From CALJIC01 sp039805565 (GTDB taxonomy: Bacteria > Chloroflexota > Chloroflexia > Chloroflexales > Roseiflexaceae): 15,596 nucleotides of DNA. This document shows positions 14,298 through 15,596 of the stretch, one piece after another; position 1 is the first letter of the stretch, and each line of letters starts with the position of its first letter. A model generated the notes under the pieces. It was not told the DNA's origin. It searched no databases and worked only from the letters and a program-made list of their open reading frames with translations. Location of the stretch: positions 1-15,596 of the forward strand of contig JBDLTZ010000210.1 of assembly GCA_039805565.1 (NCBI GenBank), read 5' to 3'. The position numbers and the translations under genes are program-made.

Positions 14298-15419
14298 TTG
14301 CCCCAGGAGCACCTCAATCACGGTCCAAAGTGGCGGGTTCTTATGGATGCACTGGCCATCACCATCGCCGGCGTCTCCTTTCCGCATCTGCTCTTCCACT
14401 TCGTCCTGATCTACTCCAACATCGAGGCGGTCGCCCTCTGCTTCACCGAGAGTTTCGAGACCCTCGCCGAGGGATTGGATTTCTGCCTGTGGCAGGTCGG
14501 TGGCGTGCCCGAGCACCATCGCACCGACAACCTCTCGGCAACCGTCCAGGCCATCGAGCCTGACGGCCAACATTGCTGGACTGACCGCTACCTGGCCCTG
14601 ATGAGCCACTACGGCATGACGCCGTCTACCAACACCGCCGGCGAAGCCCACGAGAACGGCGATGTCGAGCAGACCCACCACCGCTTCAAGGAGGCGGTCG
14701 ACCAGGCCCTCCACGCCCAGCGGCTCACGTGACGTCACCGACTGCCCCAGCTACGTCGCCTGACTCCAGGAGCTCACTCGCAAGCGTAACCAGACCCGCC
14801 AGCTGGCTGGACGACCGAACTCGACACCCTACGCCCCTTGCCTGCCACCCCGCTGCATCCTTGTCGCGAACTGTCTGTCACCGTCACCCGCTTCAGCACC
14901 ATCCGCGTGCTGCACAACACCTACTCGGTGGCCTCGCGGCTGATTGGTGTGACTCTGACCGTGCGCGTGCGGGCCGAAACGCTCGAGCTCTACGTCGGTA
15001 GCACCTTGACCTTGCCTCGGCTGCACGGGCGCCTTAGCACCCACATCGACTATCGCCACCTGATCTGGTCGCTGGTGCGCAAGCCCGGCGCTTTTGTCCA
15101 GTACCGCTTTCGCGACGAGCTCTTCCCGACGATTGTCTTTTGGGTCGCCTACGACACTCTGGTTGCGCGCCAGCCCAGCCGGGCGGATAAGGAGTATGTG
15201 CGGGTGCTGCACCTGGCAGCCGCTACCAGCGAAAGTGTTGTGGCTGCGGCCTTGGCGCTGTTGTACGAGACCGGCACGACGCCTCCCTTTGACGCCGTGC
15301 GCGAACTGGTGCGCAGCGTGGAGCCTGCGGCCGTCCCGCAGCTCAGCCGGCCGCAGTTCGATTTTGGCGTCTACGACGCCCTGATGGAGACGAAGTGTAC
15401 CGGTGCCTCATCGTCATGA
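14298..15419 (+). pseudogene. istA: IS21-family transposase istA, truncated and frameshifted
   Basis: The IstA integrase core is clear: PQEHLNHGPKW, ITIAGVSFPHLLFHFVLIYS, CFTESFETLAEGL, GGVPEHHRTDNLSA, and TDRYLALMSHYGM. It ends in AHENGDVEQTHHRFKEAVDQ with the last catalytic Glu region. The first frame stops at 14730-14732. The continuation RDVTDCPSYVA lies in the next frame and has its own TGA at about 14761, followed by LQELTRKRNQTRQ. The original frame then resumes (TELDTLRPLPATPLHPCREL to the TGA at 15419) with the long IstA C-terminal region. That makes two frameshifts and one nonsense codon. The N-terminal HTH half is missing, and the expected DWTD motif before ITIAG reads VLMDA, so the first catalytic Asp is probably lost. 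The remnant is non-functional. Confidence 0.85.
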
Positions 15420-15501
15420 GACTCTGACGCAGCTCTTGCAGCGTGTCCAGGTGCACCATACGGCGGCGGAGTTGGACTGTATTTGTCAAGCGAAAAGTTG
15501 A
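15403..15501 (+). pseudogene. istB: IS21 istB N-terminal stub
   Basis: A GTG start at 15403 overlaps the istA end by 17 nt and encodes only 32 residues. HETLTQLLQRVQVHHTAAEL matches the N-terminus of IstB, the AAA+ helper ATPase of IS21 (normally ~250 residues). The frame ends at 15501, already inside the first terminal repeat. The ATPase domain is absent, so a deletion seems to have joined the first ~29 codons of istB to the right end of an IS21 element. Confidence 0.6.
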
Positions 15502-15596
15502 CCACCAGATCGACGAAATGTTGACCATCACGTGCGTTTGTCTGTGTCGGTGATCAGCGAAACGTTGACCACCAGATCAGCCAATGGTTGACCACG
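15490..15596. repeat. IS21-type multiple terminal repeats
   Basis: Two 22-bp copies at 15490-15511 and 15557-15578 differ at one position; their core is GTTGACCACCAGATC. The shorter unit GTTGACCA occurs four times, at 15497, 15520, 15564 and 15587, with spacings of 23, 44 and 23 bases. IS21-family ends carry several transposase-binding repeats, which fits the adjacent istA/istB remnants. The array runs off the window. Confidence 0.65.

Noticed and set aside
14205..14738. A - strand open frame opposite the istA remnant
   Set aside because: The + strand shows clear IstA motifs; the antisense frame has none.
15490..15596. Repeats at the right edge as a CRISPR array
   Set aside because: Copies are few, spacing is uneven (23/44/23), and they adjoin IS21 istA/istB remnants, so IS terminal repeats explain them better.

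Overview
The window is high-GC bacterial DNA. Its gene content (DUF4012, DUF2723, a sortase with a dedicated substrate, GAF/HisKA_3 kinases with NarL-type regulators, many decayed insertion sequences) fits a filamentous Chloroflexota bacterium. That placement is inferred from family content and not proven by any marker gene. No rRNA, tRNA or CRISPR array is visible.

Left part (126-9361, all + strand): a tightly spaced seven-gene cluster for making and displaying cell-surface material. A DegT-type aminotransferase and a membrane-bound FlaA1/PglF-type nucleotide-sugar 4,6-dehydratase make a plausible two-step route to a 4-amino-4,6-dideoxy sugar. They are followed by a 93-residue exported protein with a C-terminal membrane helix, a large DUF4012 membrane protein, and an exported protein with a sortase-type C-terminus (LPTTS, hydrophobic segment, Arg-rich tail). 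Next come a sortase carrying a lipoprotein signal, and a polytopic DUF2723 glycosyltransferase-like protein whose ATG overlaps the sortase stop codon. The arrangement suggests one operon that couples amino-sugar synthesis, glycan transfer and sortase anchoring of a surface protein.

Middle part (9363-13643, all genes on the - strand): a receiver-only response regulator, then remnants of an IS630-type element and of an internally deleted tnpB, then a complete two-component pair: a GAF/HisKA_3 histidine kinase overlapping a NarL/LuxR-type regulator. The receiver-only regulator and the kinase share a roughly 20-bp upstream element at exactly the same distance (10 nt) from their start codons.

Right part (13710-15596, + strand): an IS graveyard, with an IS701-like N-terminal fragment, an IS21 istA pseudogene with frameshifts and a nonsense codon, a 32-codon istB stub, and the multiple terminal repeats of an IS21-type end running to the window edge. 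None of the mobile elements looks intact.
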